This document shows, piece after piece, positions 32,771 to 42,516 of a stretch of DNA of 64,000 nucleotides (the first letter of the stretch is position 1; each line of letters starts with the position of its first letter). This stretch comes from Hyphomonadaceae bacterium (GTDB lineage: Bacteria; Pseudomonadota; Alphaproteobacteria; Caulobacterales; Hyphomonadaceae). The stretch is from NCBI GenBank assembly GCA_024743315.1, contig JANSWU010000006.1:186001-250000 (forward strand), written 5' to 3'. Both the position numbers and the translations under genes were made by a program. A model generated the notes under the pieces. That model was not told the origin of the DNA. It ran no database searches and saw nothing but the letters and a program-made list of their open reading frames with translations.

Positions 32771-33376
32771 ATGGCTTTTGACCTTCCAGAACTACCCTAT
32801 GGCCGCGACGGCCTTGCCCCGCATATCTCAGAAGACACGCTGAACTTCCACCACGGCAAGCATCACAATGCGTATGTCACTAATCTCAACAAAATGATTG
32901 ATGGCACTGATCTCGCCGACGCATCGCTCGAAGATATCGTCAAAGCCGCAGCCGGCGATGCGTCAAAAGCCGGGCTGTTCAACAATGCGGCCCAGGTTTG
33001 GAACCACACATTTTACTGGCACTCGATGAAGCCTGGCGGCGGCGGCGCACCGCACGGCAAGATTGCGGAACTGATTGACCGTGATTTCGGATCTTATGAT
33101 GAATTCGCGACACAGTTCAAAGCCGCTGGCGGGGGTCAGTTTGGCTCCGGTTGGGCCTGGCTGGTGTTGAAAGATGGCAAGCTCGCCATTACCAAAACAC
33201 CCAATGCTGAAACCCCTCTGACAGAGGCGGGTGTCACGCCGCTCCTCACCATGGACGTTTGGGAGCACGCTTATTATCTCGATTATCAGAATTCCCGTCC
33301 AAACTATATGGCAAGCTTCCTCGACAATCTGGTCAATTGGGACTTTGCCAATCAGAACCTCGCTGACGCAGCTTAG
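32771..33376 (+). CDS. sodB: Superoxide dismutase, Fe/Mn type
   Basis: A 201-residue enzyme that dismutates superoxide in the cytoplasm. Metal ligands appear in FHHGKHHNAYV, NHTFYWHSM and DVWEHAYYLDYQN. GGGQFGSGWAWLV matches the Fe-type more than the Mn-type pattern, although metal choice is hard to read from sequence. AAGGAG precedes the ATG, and an intrinsic terminator follows. Confidence 0.95.
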   Translation: MAFDLPELPYGRDGLAPHISEDTLNFHHGKHHNAYVTNLNKMIDGTDLADASLEDIVKAAAGDASKAGLFNNAAQVWNHTFYWHSMKPGGGGAPHGKIAELIDRDFGSYDEFATQFKAAGGGQFGSGWAWLVLKDGKLAITKTPNAETPLTEAGVTPLLTMDVWEHAYYLDYQNSRPNYMASFLDNLVNWDFANQNLADAA

Positions 33377-33402
33377 TCGCAGGGCAAATCTGATATCTCT
33401 GC

Positions 33403-33434
33403 AAAGGCGCGCTCGGCAACGGGGGCGCCTTTTT
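33403..33434 (+). terminator. Intrinsic terminator after sodB
   Basis: AAAGGCGC (33403-33410) pairs with GCGCCTTT (33425-33432), followed by further T residues. It lies 27 bases after the stop. Confidence 0.8.
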
Positions 33435-33499
33435 CGGTTTGGACAATCTTATATGAATGGGATAGTTTTGCGGGCCCAATAAGTATTGGAGGGTTTTCG

Positions 33500-33751
33500 A
33501 TGTGGAAAGGTCTAACCGTCGTTGCCGGGGCAGCCATTTTGTCCGGATGTCAGCTGACGGTTGTCACAGATGAAAACAAAGCCCATGCGGCCTGCGCCGA
33601 AGCGGATGATCCGACCGCATGTTTCGAAGTGAAGTATGCTGACTTGAGAGAAATCCGCGAACGAGAACGCGCGGTTCTCGACAATGGCTATGGGGGATCC
33701 CCCACCCCGCCCATGCGTAGAAGCAGGGTTTTCGATGAGAGCGAACCTTAG
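33500..33751 (+). CDS. Small lipoprotein, 83 aa
   Basis: A lipoprotein signal with lipobox LSGC (Cys17) precedes a 66-residue mature part with two cysteines (HAACAEADDPTACFEVKY) and a polar C-terminus (GGSPTPPMRRSRVFDESEP). GGAGG lies nine bases before the ATG. It sits between sodB and the helicase gene. No family known. Confidence 0.6.
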   Translation: MWKGLTVVAGAAILSGCQLTVVTDENKAHAACAEADDPTACFEVKYADLREIRERERAVLDNGYGGSPTPPMRRSRVFDESEP

Positions 33752-33937
33752 GGCTGACATGTTCCTTTGGTGACTCGCTTTTCAACGCACTGACGCGCCC
33801 ACCTTTGCGGGGGGCCGTTTTTGCACTATGTGCAGCGCAACATGTTTGCCGGCGCAGTGATTCGAAGTCGGCCACGCTGTTCAATCCGGAACAGCCTGAC
33901 GTGCCCGACTAGAAACCCATCCACGCTGGACTCAACA

Positions 33938-35389
33938 TTGACTGAAACACCGCAAATTACTTTCGCCGAGCTTAATCTCGATCCCCGCATTCAAAGCGCC
34001 ATCGATGCCGCCGGATATGAGACCCCGACACCGATCCAGGCGCAAGCCATTCCCGTGATCAAAAAAGGCGGCGACGTCACCGGCATCGCCCAAACCGGGA
34101 CTGGTAAAACCGCTGCCTTCACCTTGCCAATGATGCACCGCCTGGCCAAGGGTCGTGCGAGAGCGCGGATGCCGCGCAGCCTGATCCTTTGCCCAACCCG
34201 CGAACTTGCGGCCCAGGTGGCGGAGAATTTCGAGACCTATGGCAAGGACCTGAAACTGAATATGGCGCTGCTGATCGGCGGCGTCAGCTTCAAGGAACAG
34301 GAACAGAAACTGATGCGCGGCGTTGATGTCTTAATCGCCACGCCGGGCCGATTGATTGACCAGTTTGAACGCGGCAAGATTTTGCTGACTGGCGTTGAAG
34401 TGTTCACAATCGATGAAGCGGATCGCATGCTCGATATGGGGTTCATCCCGGATATCGAGAAGATTTGCGGGCTACTCCCGCCGCGCCGCCAGACGCTGTT
34501 GTTTTCGGCGACCATGCCCAAGGAAATCGCCCGACTGGCGAAGACGTTCCAGAAAGATCCTATTCGAATTGAGGTCGCCCGCGAGTCGAAGACCGCGGAG
34601 ACCATCAAACAGCATGTCGTCAAGTTGCCGCGCGGCGACGACAAAGCCAAACGCACGGCTTTGCGACGCGTAATCGAGAGTCGTGACGTGAAAAACGGGA
34701 TCGTGTTTTGTAACCGCAAACGCGAAGTCGATATTGTCGCAAAATCTCTGAGCAAACACGGATTCAGCGCCTCACCCATCCATGGCGACCTGCCACAAAG
34801 CGCGCGGACTGATACGCTGAACAAGTTTCGCGACGGCGAGCTGCAATTGCTTGTGGCATCCGATGTGGCCGCCCGTGGCCTCGATATTCCGGATGTCGGA
34901 CATGTCTTCAACTATGCTCCACCGCCTAAGGATGAAGATTATGTCCACCGCATCGGTCGCACTGGTCGGGCCGGACGTGAAGGCGAAAGCTTCACGATCG
35001 TCGGTCCGGACGATGCCAAAGGCTGGCGCGGCGTGATGATGCTGATCAAGACCGATGTTGAAGAATATATGCCAGAAGGCTTGATCGAAGAGCTCGAAGA
35101 ATTGCCGAGCGATGGTGAACGCCGCCGAGGTCGCAGTGAGCGCGGTGGCCGTCGACGCGAACGGGGTGAAGGACGTGGTCGCGGACGCGGGCGCCGCGAT
35201 CGCTCCGAGAAACCGGAGACGAGCGAAACTCCGGACTTAAAGGCGTCCGACGACGCTGCCCCCAAAAAAGACCGCAAGGATCGACCCAAACGCGATTACA
35301 AACGCAAAGATGATGATCTGATCCTCGATCCAGCACCGGAACAGGTCAAAGGATTTGGCGACGACGTTCCCGCCTTCCTGCAGCCTTAA
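33938..35389 (+). CDS. rhlE: DEAD-box RNA helicase, RhlE type
   Basis: A 483-residue ATP-dependent RNA helicase. All motifs are present: Q motif FAELNLDPRIQSAIDAAGYETPTPIQ, motif I AQTGTGKT, PTRELA, TPGR, DEAD in FTIDEADRMLDMGF, SAT, VASDVAARGLDIPDV and HRIGRTGRAG. The C-terminus is a long arginine/glycine-rich then acidic-basic tail that binds RNA. The TTG at 33938 begins the conserved part; the frame is open back to 33821 with ATG options, none with a good ribosome binding site. Confidence 0.9.
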   Translation: MTETPQITFAELNLDPRIQSAIDAAGYETPTPIQAQAIPVIKKGGDVTGIAQTGTGKTAAFTLPMMHRLAKGRARARMPRSLILCPTRELAAQVAENFETYGKDLKLNMALLIGGVSFKEQEQKLMRGVDVLIATPGRLIDQFERGKILLTGVEVFTIDEADRMLDMGFIPDIEKICGLLPPRRQTLLFSATMPKEIARLAKTFQKDPIRIEVARESKTAETIKQHVVKLPRGDDKAKRTALRRVIESRDVKNGIVFCNRKREVDIVAKSLSKHGFSASPIHGDLPQSARTDTLNKFRDGELQLLVASDVAARGLDIPDVGHVFNYAPPPKDEDYVHRIGRTGRAGREGESFTIVGPDDAKGWRGVMMLIKTDVEEYMPEGLIEELEELPSDGERRRGRSERGGRRRERGEGRGRGRGRRDRSEKPETSETPDLKASDDAAPKKDRKDRPKRDYKRKDDDLILDPAPEQVKGFGDDVPAFLQP

Positions 35390-35700
35390 TCGCGACTGTC
35401 TTACCGCCGGAAATGTTTCTCGGAGCGGGGTCATTCTCTGGTCCGCAAACCCTGAATTCGCATTCCGGGCGAGTATCTCGTGAATATTACAATCGCTGGG
35501 CGGTAGACGATCGCGCTGCAAGCCTGTTCAACCGAAAAATAGCGAGCTCAGGCTCTTATCGGCAAGCGTGTTGGCACGTTTGGTGAATGAGCTGATGGCA
35601 CTGGGTTCGAAGATATGCTTATCAAGCCATCTGAGTGGGACATTTTGCAGCTAAAAATCTACTCGTCTCGCCCACTGGGACGATCAGGGGTCGCCATCAC
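35390..35700. other. Gene-free stretch before the type I secretion genes
   Basis: This 311-base interval has no credible ORF, RNA or terminator that I can see. It probably carries the promoter of the secretion operon. A frame open from 35635 extends the ABC transporter but lacks a ribosome binding site. Confidence 0.4.
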
Positions 35701-37440
35701 ATGAATTGGGCCGACAATATCATCAGCGATGCCCGCAAAGGGGTTGTGCCCGTCGCGTTGATGTCAGGCATGCTGAACATGCTCCTCCTGACCTCGCCGA
35801 TCTATATGCTGCAAGTCTATGACCGGGTCCTGATGTCTGCGCAATTGGCGACGCTTTTCTGGGTCTCAATGATTGCCTTGGTTGCGTATATAGGACTGGG
35901 TCTGTTTGACGCTTTGCGCAGTCGCTCGCTGGTGCAGCTTGGCACATGGATGGGCCAGCGCGCCGCCGTCAACGTGATGAACGCTTCGCTACAGGACTCA
36001 ATTCGCACCGGAGATAAATCCGGCCGCCATTTGCGGGATTTGCAGCAAGTTCAGTCGTTCGTCGGCGGCAATGCGATCACGCCCTTCTTCGACGCTCCGT
36101 TCGCGCCCTTTTTCATCCTGATGACCTTTATTCTGCATCCCTATATCGGGATCCTGACCGTGATTGGCGGCATCATCCTGTTTTCGATCGCCTTATGGAC
36201 GGACCGGCGTGCCCGTACAGCAGCGGAACAGGTTCGAAACGCAGACCTGGAAGCATCGCGGGTCGCCGATACGTTCTTGCAGGGCGCCGATTATATCGAG
36301 AGTGCGGGGATGCGTGAGCTCGCGGTGAACCGCTATGGCAGCGCCTCAGCCGACTATCAAAAGCGCCAACGCGAAGTTCAGTCGACGCTCGCCAACTCAA
36401 CCGGACTGACCAAGGGTTTGCGCATGATGTTGCAATCGGCGTCGCTCGGGATTGGCGCGGTCCTGGTCTTGCGCGGTGAGATGACAGCAGGTGGCATGAT
36501 CGCTGGATCGATCCTCATGGCCCGCGCCCTCGGGCCGGTCGAACAGTCGATGAATGCTTGGCGCAGTTACCAATCGGCGAAGGACTCGTTCTCATCGTTG
36601 AAAGCCCTGGCGGAGAGCACAAAGCCTGATCCGGAACGTTTGCGCCTGCCGGATCCAAAAGGCAATGTCAGTTCAAATCGGCTGGCTTTCGCCCATGCTG
36701 AGGCGCGCGAGCCGCTGTTTAGCGATGTCACGTTCGAAGCTTCACCCGGCTCTTTGCTTGGCATTGTCGGCGCTTCCGGAACTGGCAAAACCACACTGTG
36801 CCGGATCCTGACCGGGGTTGAAAAGCCGATCCGCGGCCGCATCACAATTGATGGAGCAGACGTGCATCAATGGGATCGCCAGCAATTTGGCGAAGTGGTC
36901 GGCTATCTGCCGCAGCAATCCATTTTTTATGATGGCACAATCGCGCAAAATATCGCGCACTTCGCTGCTGATGCGGCCGATGAAATGATTATTCAGGCAG
37001 CGCAATCAGCAGGGGCACACGATCTGATTTTGCAATTGCCAGAAGGCTATTCAACACAAGTCGGCCCCCATGGCAGCCGTCTGTCTGGTGGACAGACACA
37101 ATTGATTGGGTTGGCCCGGGCGAACTTCAAAACACCGCGTGTCCTAATCCTCGACGAGCCGACCGCACACCTCGACGATACCGGACGCAAATATTTTGGT
37201 GCTTTCTTGCGTCAGGCACTCGACAGCCAGCAGACCGTGATCATCGCCACGCATGATGCTCACCTTGTCCGCATGTGCGATCGCATCCTGCTCCTGAATG
37301 GCCAAACCGGTGTCATGCAGGAACGCAAGTCCGAAACGGCCAATCCAAGACAAACCGCTCATACCGGCCTGAACCCCAACAATCCCGCGGCCAGCCTGTC
37401 TGTTGTCCAGGGGCAAAAGGGAACCTCCGGCAATGGCTGA
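35701..37440 (+). CDS. Type I secretion ABC transporter, PrtD family
   Basis: A 579-residue fused membrane-ATPase subunit. The transmembrane part (about 20-300) has six helices, beginning with VPVALMSGMLNMLLLTSPIYMLQVYDRVL, the typical PrtD opening. The ATPase part has Walker A GASGTGKTT near 357, signature LSGGQ near 460, and Walker B VLILDEPTAHLD. No C39 peptidase-like domain is attached, so substrates are probably RTX-type proteins with uncleaved C-terminal signals. Its last bases overlap the start of the adaptor gene by eight. Confidence 0.93.
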   Translation: MNWADNIISDARKGVVPVALMSGMLNMLLLTSPIYMLQVYDRVLMSAQLATLFWVSMIALVAYIGLGLFDALRSRSLVQLGTWMGQRAAVNVMNASLQDSIRTGDKSGRHLRDLQQVQSFVGGNAITPFFDAPFAPFFILMTFILHPYIGILTVIGGIILFSIALWTDRRARTAAEQVRNADLEASRVADTFLQGADYIESAGMRELAVNRYGSASADYQKRQREVQSTLANSTGLTKGLRMMLQSASLGIGAVLVLRGEMTAGGMIAGSILMARALGPVEQSMNAWRSYQSAKDSFSSLKALAESTKPDPERLRLPDPKGNVSSNRLAFAHAEAREPLFSDVTFEASPGSLLGIVGASGTGKTTLCRILTGVEKPIRGRITIDGADVHQWDRQQFGEVVGYLPQQSIFYDGTIAQNIAHFAADAADEMIIQAAQSAGAHDLILQLPEGYSTQVGPHGSRLSGGQTQLIGLARANFKTPRVLILDEPTAHLDDTGRKYFGAFLRQALDSQQTVIIATHDAHLVRMCDRILLLNGQTGVMQERKSETANPRQTAHTGLNPNNPAASLSVVQGQKGTSGNG

Positions 37441-38776
37441 AGCGATTGGCAGCATCAATCCGGTTCCGGCCGGCTCGGCCGCGAGCAGCGCGGACCGTCC
37501 AGATTTTGGATATACGACCCGCATCGCCACCTATGGCGCGCTCCTATTGTTCGCGGCGCTGTTCGCATTTGCGGCGATGGCCCCAATCTCAGGCGGTGCG
37601 ATCGCCATCGGCACAGTCAATCCTGATGGGTCCCGCCGCGTTGTTCAGCATTTCGAGGGCGGAATCATTTCTGACATCCTCGTGCGCGATGGTGATGTCG
37701 TTCAGGAAGGAGATCCCCTGATCATCCTCAACCGAACTCAGGCGCTCGCCGATCGCAATATTTCGCGGGCACGCTTGCAGACTTTAAAAATCATGGAAGC
37801 TCGCCTGACGGCCGAAATGGCAGGTCGACGGACAATGGATTTATCCGGCATCGATTTCAGTGCGGATCCCCGCCTGTCAGACGTTGCGCGCAGCGAAACC
37901 GAACTTCTTGAAAAATCGATCGATTTATCGCGAGCTAAGATCGACTTGCTGCGTGAGCGCGAACAACAATACCGCTCGGAAATTCAAGGCTTGAGCGCGG
38001 CGATTGAAAGTCTCGGCCAACAGCGTGATCTGCTCAATCAGGAAATTGAATCGGCGCAGGTGCTGGTTGAGAAGCAGCTATACGCCGAGCCACGCCTACT
38101 TGCTTTGAAGCGCGAGGAAGCAGCTCTGAGCGGGCAAATCCTGACCAATCAGTCGGATATTCTCCGCATTGAGGGCCAGATCAGTGAAATCGTGGTCCAG
38201 CGATCTGAAATGGTGGCGGAGCGACGCTCCCAGATCGCCGAACAAATTGCTGAAATTCGCGGCGAACGCGTGCAGACCGAGGAAGTCTTTACCACCAATG
38301 AAGAAACCCTCGCACGCACAACAGTGTCCGCACCGATTCATGGCACGATTGTCGAACTGAGATACAAGACGCTGGGCGGCGTGGTCGGCCCTGGCGAGCC
38401 CATCCTCGACATTGTCCCTCTTACCGATGAGTTGATCATCGAAGCTCAGGTGCTTCCAGGAGATGTCGACATTGTTTCCCCAGGCCTTACGGCGCGCGTC
38501 ACCTTTTCCACCTTGCGCCGGGACTTGCCGCAAATTGAGGGCATCGTAACCCGCATTTCAGCCGACGCTATACTCGAAGAGCGCACGGGAATGACGTATT
38601 TTCGCGCCGAAGTGAGCGTCCCCCGCGAAACCCTGGAAGCGCTCCAGATTGCCGACAAGATCACTCCGGGAATACCGGCGGATGTTATGATCGTCACCGA
38701 GACGCGTACCGTCCTAGACTATCTCATCCAACCTCTGCGCGATTCCATGCGCAGGGCGTTTAAGGAAACGAATTAG
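37433..38776 (+). CDS. Type I secretion membrane-fusion adaptor, HlyD/PrtE family
   Basis: A 447-residue periplasmic adaptor with one N-terminal membrane helix (about 38-58: GALLLFAALFAFAAMAPIS). A biotinyl-lipoyl-like hybrid motif (NPDGSRRVVQHFEGGIISDILVRDGDVV) and a long coiled coil (about 150-290) follow, then the second lipoyl half and a beta-barrel end. It bridges the ABC transporter and a TolC channel. The eight-base overlap with the transporter marks one operon. No substrate gene adjoins it. Confidence 0.92.
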   Translation: MAEAIGSINPVPAGSAASSADRPDFGYTTRIATYGALLLFAALFAFAAMAPISGGAIAIGTVNPDGSRRVVQHFEGGIISDILVRDGDVVQEGDPLIILNRTQALADRNISRARLQTLKIMEARLTAEMAGRRTMDLSGIDFSADPRLSDVARSETELLEKSIDLSRAKIDLLREREQQYRSEIQGLSAAIESLGQQRDLLNQEIESAQVLVEKQLYAEPRLLALKREEAALSGQILTNQSDILRIEGQISEIVVQRSEMVAERRSQIAEQIAEIRGERVQTEEVFTTNEETLARTTVSAPIHGTIVELRYKTLGGVVGPGEPILDIVPLTDELIIEAQVLPGDVDIVSPGLTARVTFSTLRRDLPQIEGIVTRISADAILEERTGMTYFRAEVSVPRETLEALQIADKITPGIPADVMIVTETRTVLDYLIQPLRDSMRRAFKETN

Positions 38777-38938
38777 ACGACGTCACCGCGCGATAGGAGC
38801 GGCGATAGTGAAGTTTGATTCAATACACCCACACCTCAAATAAAACCCGCGACCAATTTTTGAGAAAATCGCACATAGATCGCTTGCTCCGTCTGTTTTT
38901 CTTTATACCCTGTGATTCAAGGACTAGGGAGGAAAACC

Positions 38939-40885
38939 ATGCGCGCACTTGGCGCCTTGTTATTTGGTGTTTTATTTTCAGCTTTCGCTCACGCAGAATA
39001 CCCTCAACCGCCGCTGGAGGCTTATGGCGCCCTGCCGCAAATCTCGGACGCTGAGATTTCACCGGACGGCACCAAAATCGCCGCGATCGTGAACACAGAA
39101 GCCGGTACGCGGATGGCTGTTTTCAATATAGGCGGAGGCGTAGAAACCATTATCGGAATTGATTCGATCAAAGCGCGTGGTGTGAATTTTTACGATAATG
39201 ATCATGTCATCCTGCGCGTGTCCGAGACCACGGCAACTTTCGGATTTCGCGGTGACTATGAATATAGTGGCGCGTTTGCCGTATCCCTTGAAGACAACTC
39301 GCTGACGCAATTGCTGCATCGCACGCGCGGAATCTTCCCGGCGCAAAGCGGGTTGGGACGGATCATCGGACGCGGCGAAAAGCCGGGTGAAGTGTTGATG
39401 CCAGCCTTTATGGGAGAGGCGCGGACCGATCCGTCATTCGACTTGCTGCGGGCGACACTTGGTACACCTCGCGCCTTTAATCATGCCAAGGGTACGGGCG
39501 ACACGATCGACTGGTTTGTCGGCGAAGGTGGCAAACTGCTGGCGCGGGAGCGTTATAGCAATCGACGTGATCTTTATCGCGTCCAGTGGCGCGAAGGCAA
39601 TGGCTGGAAGACGATCTTGGAAACAGAAAATGAGATTATCCCAATGTCGATTTTGGGCACGACTCAGGATGAAACAGGGCTAGTTTTCATTGCGTCTACC
39701 GCTTCAGATGAAGGATATGATGCGCTCATGAAACTCGGCATGGACGGCGAGATCACAGGTCCGATCTTGCCGACTAGGGATCGAGAGATCGAAAGAATCT
39801 ACGCCGATGATAACCGCAAGATCCTCGGCGTTAGATATGCCGGCGTGGAAACTGACTATGCCTTCCTCGATGAGACCTTGCAGGACAGCTACGAAAAGAT
39901 GCAAGCGCAACTGCCGGATGCGACGATCTATCTGAACTCCTGGTCGGATGATCGAGAGACCATCTTGTATCGCGTGTTCAGCCCCTCCTATGGGGATTCC
40001 TGGTTGATCCATCAACGCAGCGAGGACACGCTGGGAATGGTCGGGTCCGCGCGACCAGATATCCCCTATGACGCGCTCGGCATCATGATGAGCATCGAAT
40101 ACCCAGCGCGAGATGGGCTGACCATTCAAGCCATTTTGACGATGCCCCCGAATTATCAGCATGGGAATACAGGTCCACTGCCAACGCTGGTCATCCCCCA
40201 TGGCGGACCGGCCTCCTATGATCGGTTCGATTTCGATTGGATGGCGCAGTATTTCGCCAATCGAGGGTATGCGGTTGTCCAACCGAATTTTCGAGGTTCG
40301 GATGGATTTGGACAAGCCTTCGAAGATGCCGGACGCGGCGAGTGGGGCGGCGCCATGCAGGATGATATCACCGATGGCATCAAGGCGCTTGCGGCCGCAA
40401 AAATTATAGATCCCGAGCGCGTCTGCATCGCTGGCGCAAGCTATGGCGGCTATGCAGCGCTTGCTGGGGCCACATTCACGCCCGAGCTCTATAAATGTGT
40501 TGTTGCGATTGCGCCGGTGAGCGATCTCAACCAGATGCTGCGCAGCGAACGCCGTGATCATGGCTCAGATCACTGGGTGATCAGCTATTGGGAAGATGTC
40601 ATGGCTGAAGGCGATGCCCGCCGGGCAAAACTGGAATCAATCTCGCCAGCAAATTTTGCCGACAATGTCACCGCGCCGATTCTGTTGATGCACGGAGATG
40701 ATGACCTTGTCGTTCCATACAATCAAAGCACACGAATGAAACGCGCCTTGGATCGCGCAGACAAGTCGGTCGAACTCATCAAGTTGAAGGGTGAGGACCA
40801 TTGGCTTTCAGTTGCCGAGACGAGGCTGCAAACCCTCAAGGAAATGGACGCGTTCATTTCAACCCATCTGCCACTAGAGGAATAA
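38939..40885 (+). CDS. Secreted prolyl oligopeptidase family (S9) peptidase
   Basis: A 648-residue protein with a signal peptide (RALGALLFGVLFSAFAHA). The N-terminal region (about 30-390) forms a beta-propeller (ISPDGTKIAAIV and similar blades). The C-terminal alpha/beta hydrolase has VIPHGGP, the nucleophile Ser501 in GASYGGYAAL, the acid in HGDDDLVVP and the histidine in EDHWLS. It should release short peptides in the periplasm. GGGAGG precedes the ATG and a strong terminator follows. Confidence 0.92.
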   Translation: MRALGALLFGVLFSAFAHAEYPQPPLEAYGALPQISDAEISPDGTKIAAIVNTEAGTRMAVFNIGGGVETIIGIDSIKARGVNFYDNDHVILRVSETTATFGFRGDYEYSGAFAVSLEDNSLTQLLHRTRGIFPAQSGLGRIIGRGEKPGEVLMPAFMGEARTDPSFDLLRATLGTPRAFNHAKGTGDTIDWFVGEGGKLLARERYSNRRDLYRVQWREGNGWKTILETENEIIPMSILGTTQDETGLVFIASTASDEGYDALMKLGMDGEITGPILPTRDREIERIYADDNRKILGVRYAGVETDYAFLDETLQDSYEKMQAQLPDATIYLNSWSDDRETILYRVFSPSYGDSWLIHQRSEDTLGMVGSARPDIPYDALGIMMSIEYPARDGLTIQAILTMPPNYQHGNTGPLPTLVIPHGGPASYDRFDFDWMAQYFANRGYAVVQPNFRGSDGFGQAFEDAGRGEWGGAMQDDITDGIKALAAAKIIDPERVCIAGASYGGYAALAGATFTPELYKCVVAIAPVSDLNQMLRSERRDHGSDHWVISYWEDVMAEGDARRAKLESISPANFADNVTAPILLMHGDDDLVVPYNQSTRMKRALDRADKSVELIKLKGEDHWLSVAETRLQTLKEMDAFISTHLPLEE

Positions 40886-40889
40886 AAAG

Positions 40890-40915
40890 AGCCGCCCCAA
40901 AACGGGGCGGCTTTT
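40890..40915. terminator. Bidirectional intrinsic terminator
   Basis: AGCCGCCCC (40890-40898) pairs with GGGGCGGCT (40904-40912). T residues follow on the plus strand, and on the minus strand the A run at 40884-40889 gives a T run. It separates the S9 peptidase from the convergent aldehyde dehydrogenase. Confidence 0.9.
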
Positions 40916-40936
40916 CACTTCGATTTAGGGGGTGGC

Positions 40937-42373
40937 TTATTTTTTGATCCGACCCTGAATCTGCTTGCGGAATTTGTCCGTATAAGGCGGCCGCATCATG
41001 GCAAGGATCTCATTGCCGGTCTGGGTGTAGATCGCCTTTTTGTGGCTGAACTCATAGAATCCGTCGCGGCCATGATAGGCGCCCATCCCGGACGGACCGA
41101 CGCCACCAAAGGGCAAGTCTTCCTGAGCGACATGGAAAATGACATCATTCACGGTCACGCCGCCTGAGGTCGTATTGTTGAGCACCATTTCGCGCTCATT
41201 CGCATCGTCGCCGAAATAGTACAGTCCGAGCGGGCGTGGATGATCATTGATGTAAGCAACTGCATCTTGGGTTTGCTTGTAAGATTTCAGCGGCAGGATC
41301 GGCCCGAAAATCTCATCCTGCATGACTTTCATATCATCGGTCGGATTCAGCACGATGTGTGGCGCCATCTTATGATGCGGCTGTTGGCTGAAATTCTCGT
41401 TCTGCGGATTGATCTCGATCACCTCTGCGCCCTTTTCGCGGGCATCATCGAGATAGGAGTTTAGCCGGTCATAATGACGTTGATTAACGATCGAGGTGTA
41501 ATCATCATTGTCTTTCAGACCGTCCGCAAACATCTTACCGACCGCCGCTTGTGCGGCGCCGACAAATTCACCAGTCTTTTCTTCCGGAACAAAGGCATAG
41601 TCTGGGGCAAGGCAGATTTGACCAGCATTCAAAGTTTTTCCGGCCATGATCCGGTTCGCCGCCTTCTCAAGATTTGCGGACTTGCCAAGGATGACCGGTG
41701 ACTTGCCACCCAGCTCGAGCGTTAGCGGCACAAGATTGTCCGCGGCGGCGCGCATGACATGATGCGCGATTGAGGTCGCGCCAGTGAAGATGATGTGATC
41801 GAAAGGCAGCTTGGTAAAGGCGGCCCCCACGTCCGGGCCGCCGGTCACGACGGCAACTTCTTCTTCGGTGTAGTATTTGGCGAACAGCTCCGCCATCAGC
41901 TCACTGGTTTTCTCCGTGAACTCCGACGGCTTGATCATCGCGCGATTGCCCGCCGCAAAGACATTTGCCAGCGGGGCAAAGGTCAGATTGACCGGGAAAT
42001 TCCAGGGACTGATGACGCCGATCACGCCCTTTGGTTGATACTGAATGTGGGCTTTCGAGCCGAGCAAGCCGAAGGGAAATTCGACTTTGCGTTTCTCCGG
42101 ACGCATCCATTTGCGCATATTCTTTTTGGAAAATTTGAGCGCACCGATCGAGCCGGCAATGTCGGTGAATGCTGACTGGTCCATAGACCGATGCCCAAAG
42201 TCTTCTGCCATAGCTTTCGACAAAGCGTCACCATGCGTCACCAGCAAGTCGATCGATTTATCGATCCAGGCCTCACGCTGCTCGGCAGACGGGATGCCAT
42301 CGCGAATATGCGCAGCTTTTTGCTTGGCTAGGACGGCGCTCATGCCATCCGCTGAAAGTCCATCCAACGCCAT
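40937..42373 (-). CDS. NAD(P)-dependent aldehyde dehydrogenase, coniferyl-aldehyde type
   Basis: A 478-residue dehydrogenase. The catalytic Cys lies in NAGQICLAPDY and the general base Glu in TLELGGKSPV; GVIGVISPWNFPVNL begins the cofactor site. The shape, with a long membrane-associating C-terminal end (ILAMMRPPYTDKFRKQIQGRIKK), resembles coniferyl and fatty aldehyde dehydrogenases. The substrate is uncertain: aromatic or long-chain aldehyde. GGAGG precedes the ATG at 42373. Confidence 0.9.
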   Translation of the reverse strand: MALDGLSADGMSAVLAKQKAAHIRDGIPSAEQREAWIDKSIDLLVTHGDALSKAMAEDFGHRSMDQSAFTDIAGSIGALKFSKKNMRKWMRPEKRKVEFPFGLLGSKAHIQYQPKGVIGVISPWNFPVNLTFAPLANVFAAGNRAMIKPSEFTEKTSELMAELFAKYYTEEEVAVVTGGPDVGAAFTKLPFDHIIFTGATSIAHHVMRAAADNLVPLTLELGGKSPVILGKSANLEKAANRIMAGKTLNAGQICLAPDYAFVPEEKTGEFVGAAQAAVGKMFADGLKDNDDYTSIVNQRHYDRLNSYLDDAREKGAEVIEINPQNENFSQQPHHKMAPHIVLNPTDDMKVMQDEIFGPILPLKSYKQTQDAVAYINDHPRPLGLYYFGDDANEREMVLNNTTSGGVTVNDVIFHVAQEDLPFGGVGPSGMGAYHGRDGFYEFSHKKAIYTQTGNEILAMMRPPYTDKFRKQIQGRIKK

Positions 42374-42516
42374 GATTTCCTCCAAAACATGTTATCGTTG
42401 ACGTAAGGGATAACCTAGAAATCGTAGAATACAAAACAAAACCGCCTGCCCCCACGTCACGGTTTTCAGACGCCCCGGGCTGAATAGATTGGATAGAAAG
42501 ATACAGGGAGTACGCC

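Noticed and set aside
33784-33835. Possible terminator before the helicase gene (GCGCCCACC...GGGGGGCCG then T run)
   Set aside because: The stem is imperfect and short once mismatches are counted, so I did not list it.
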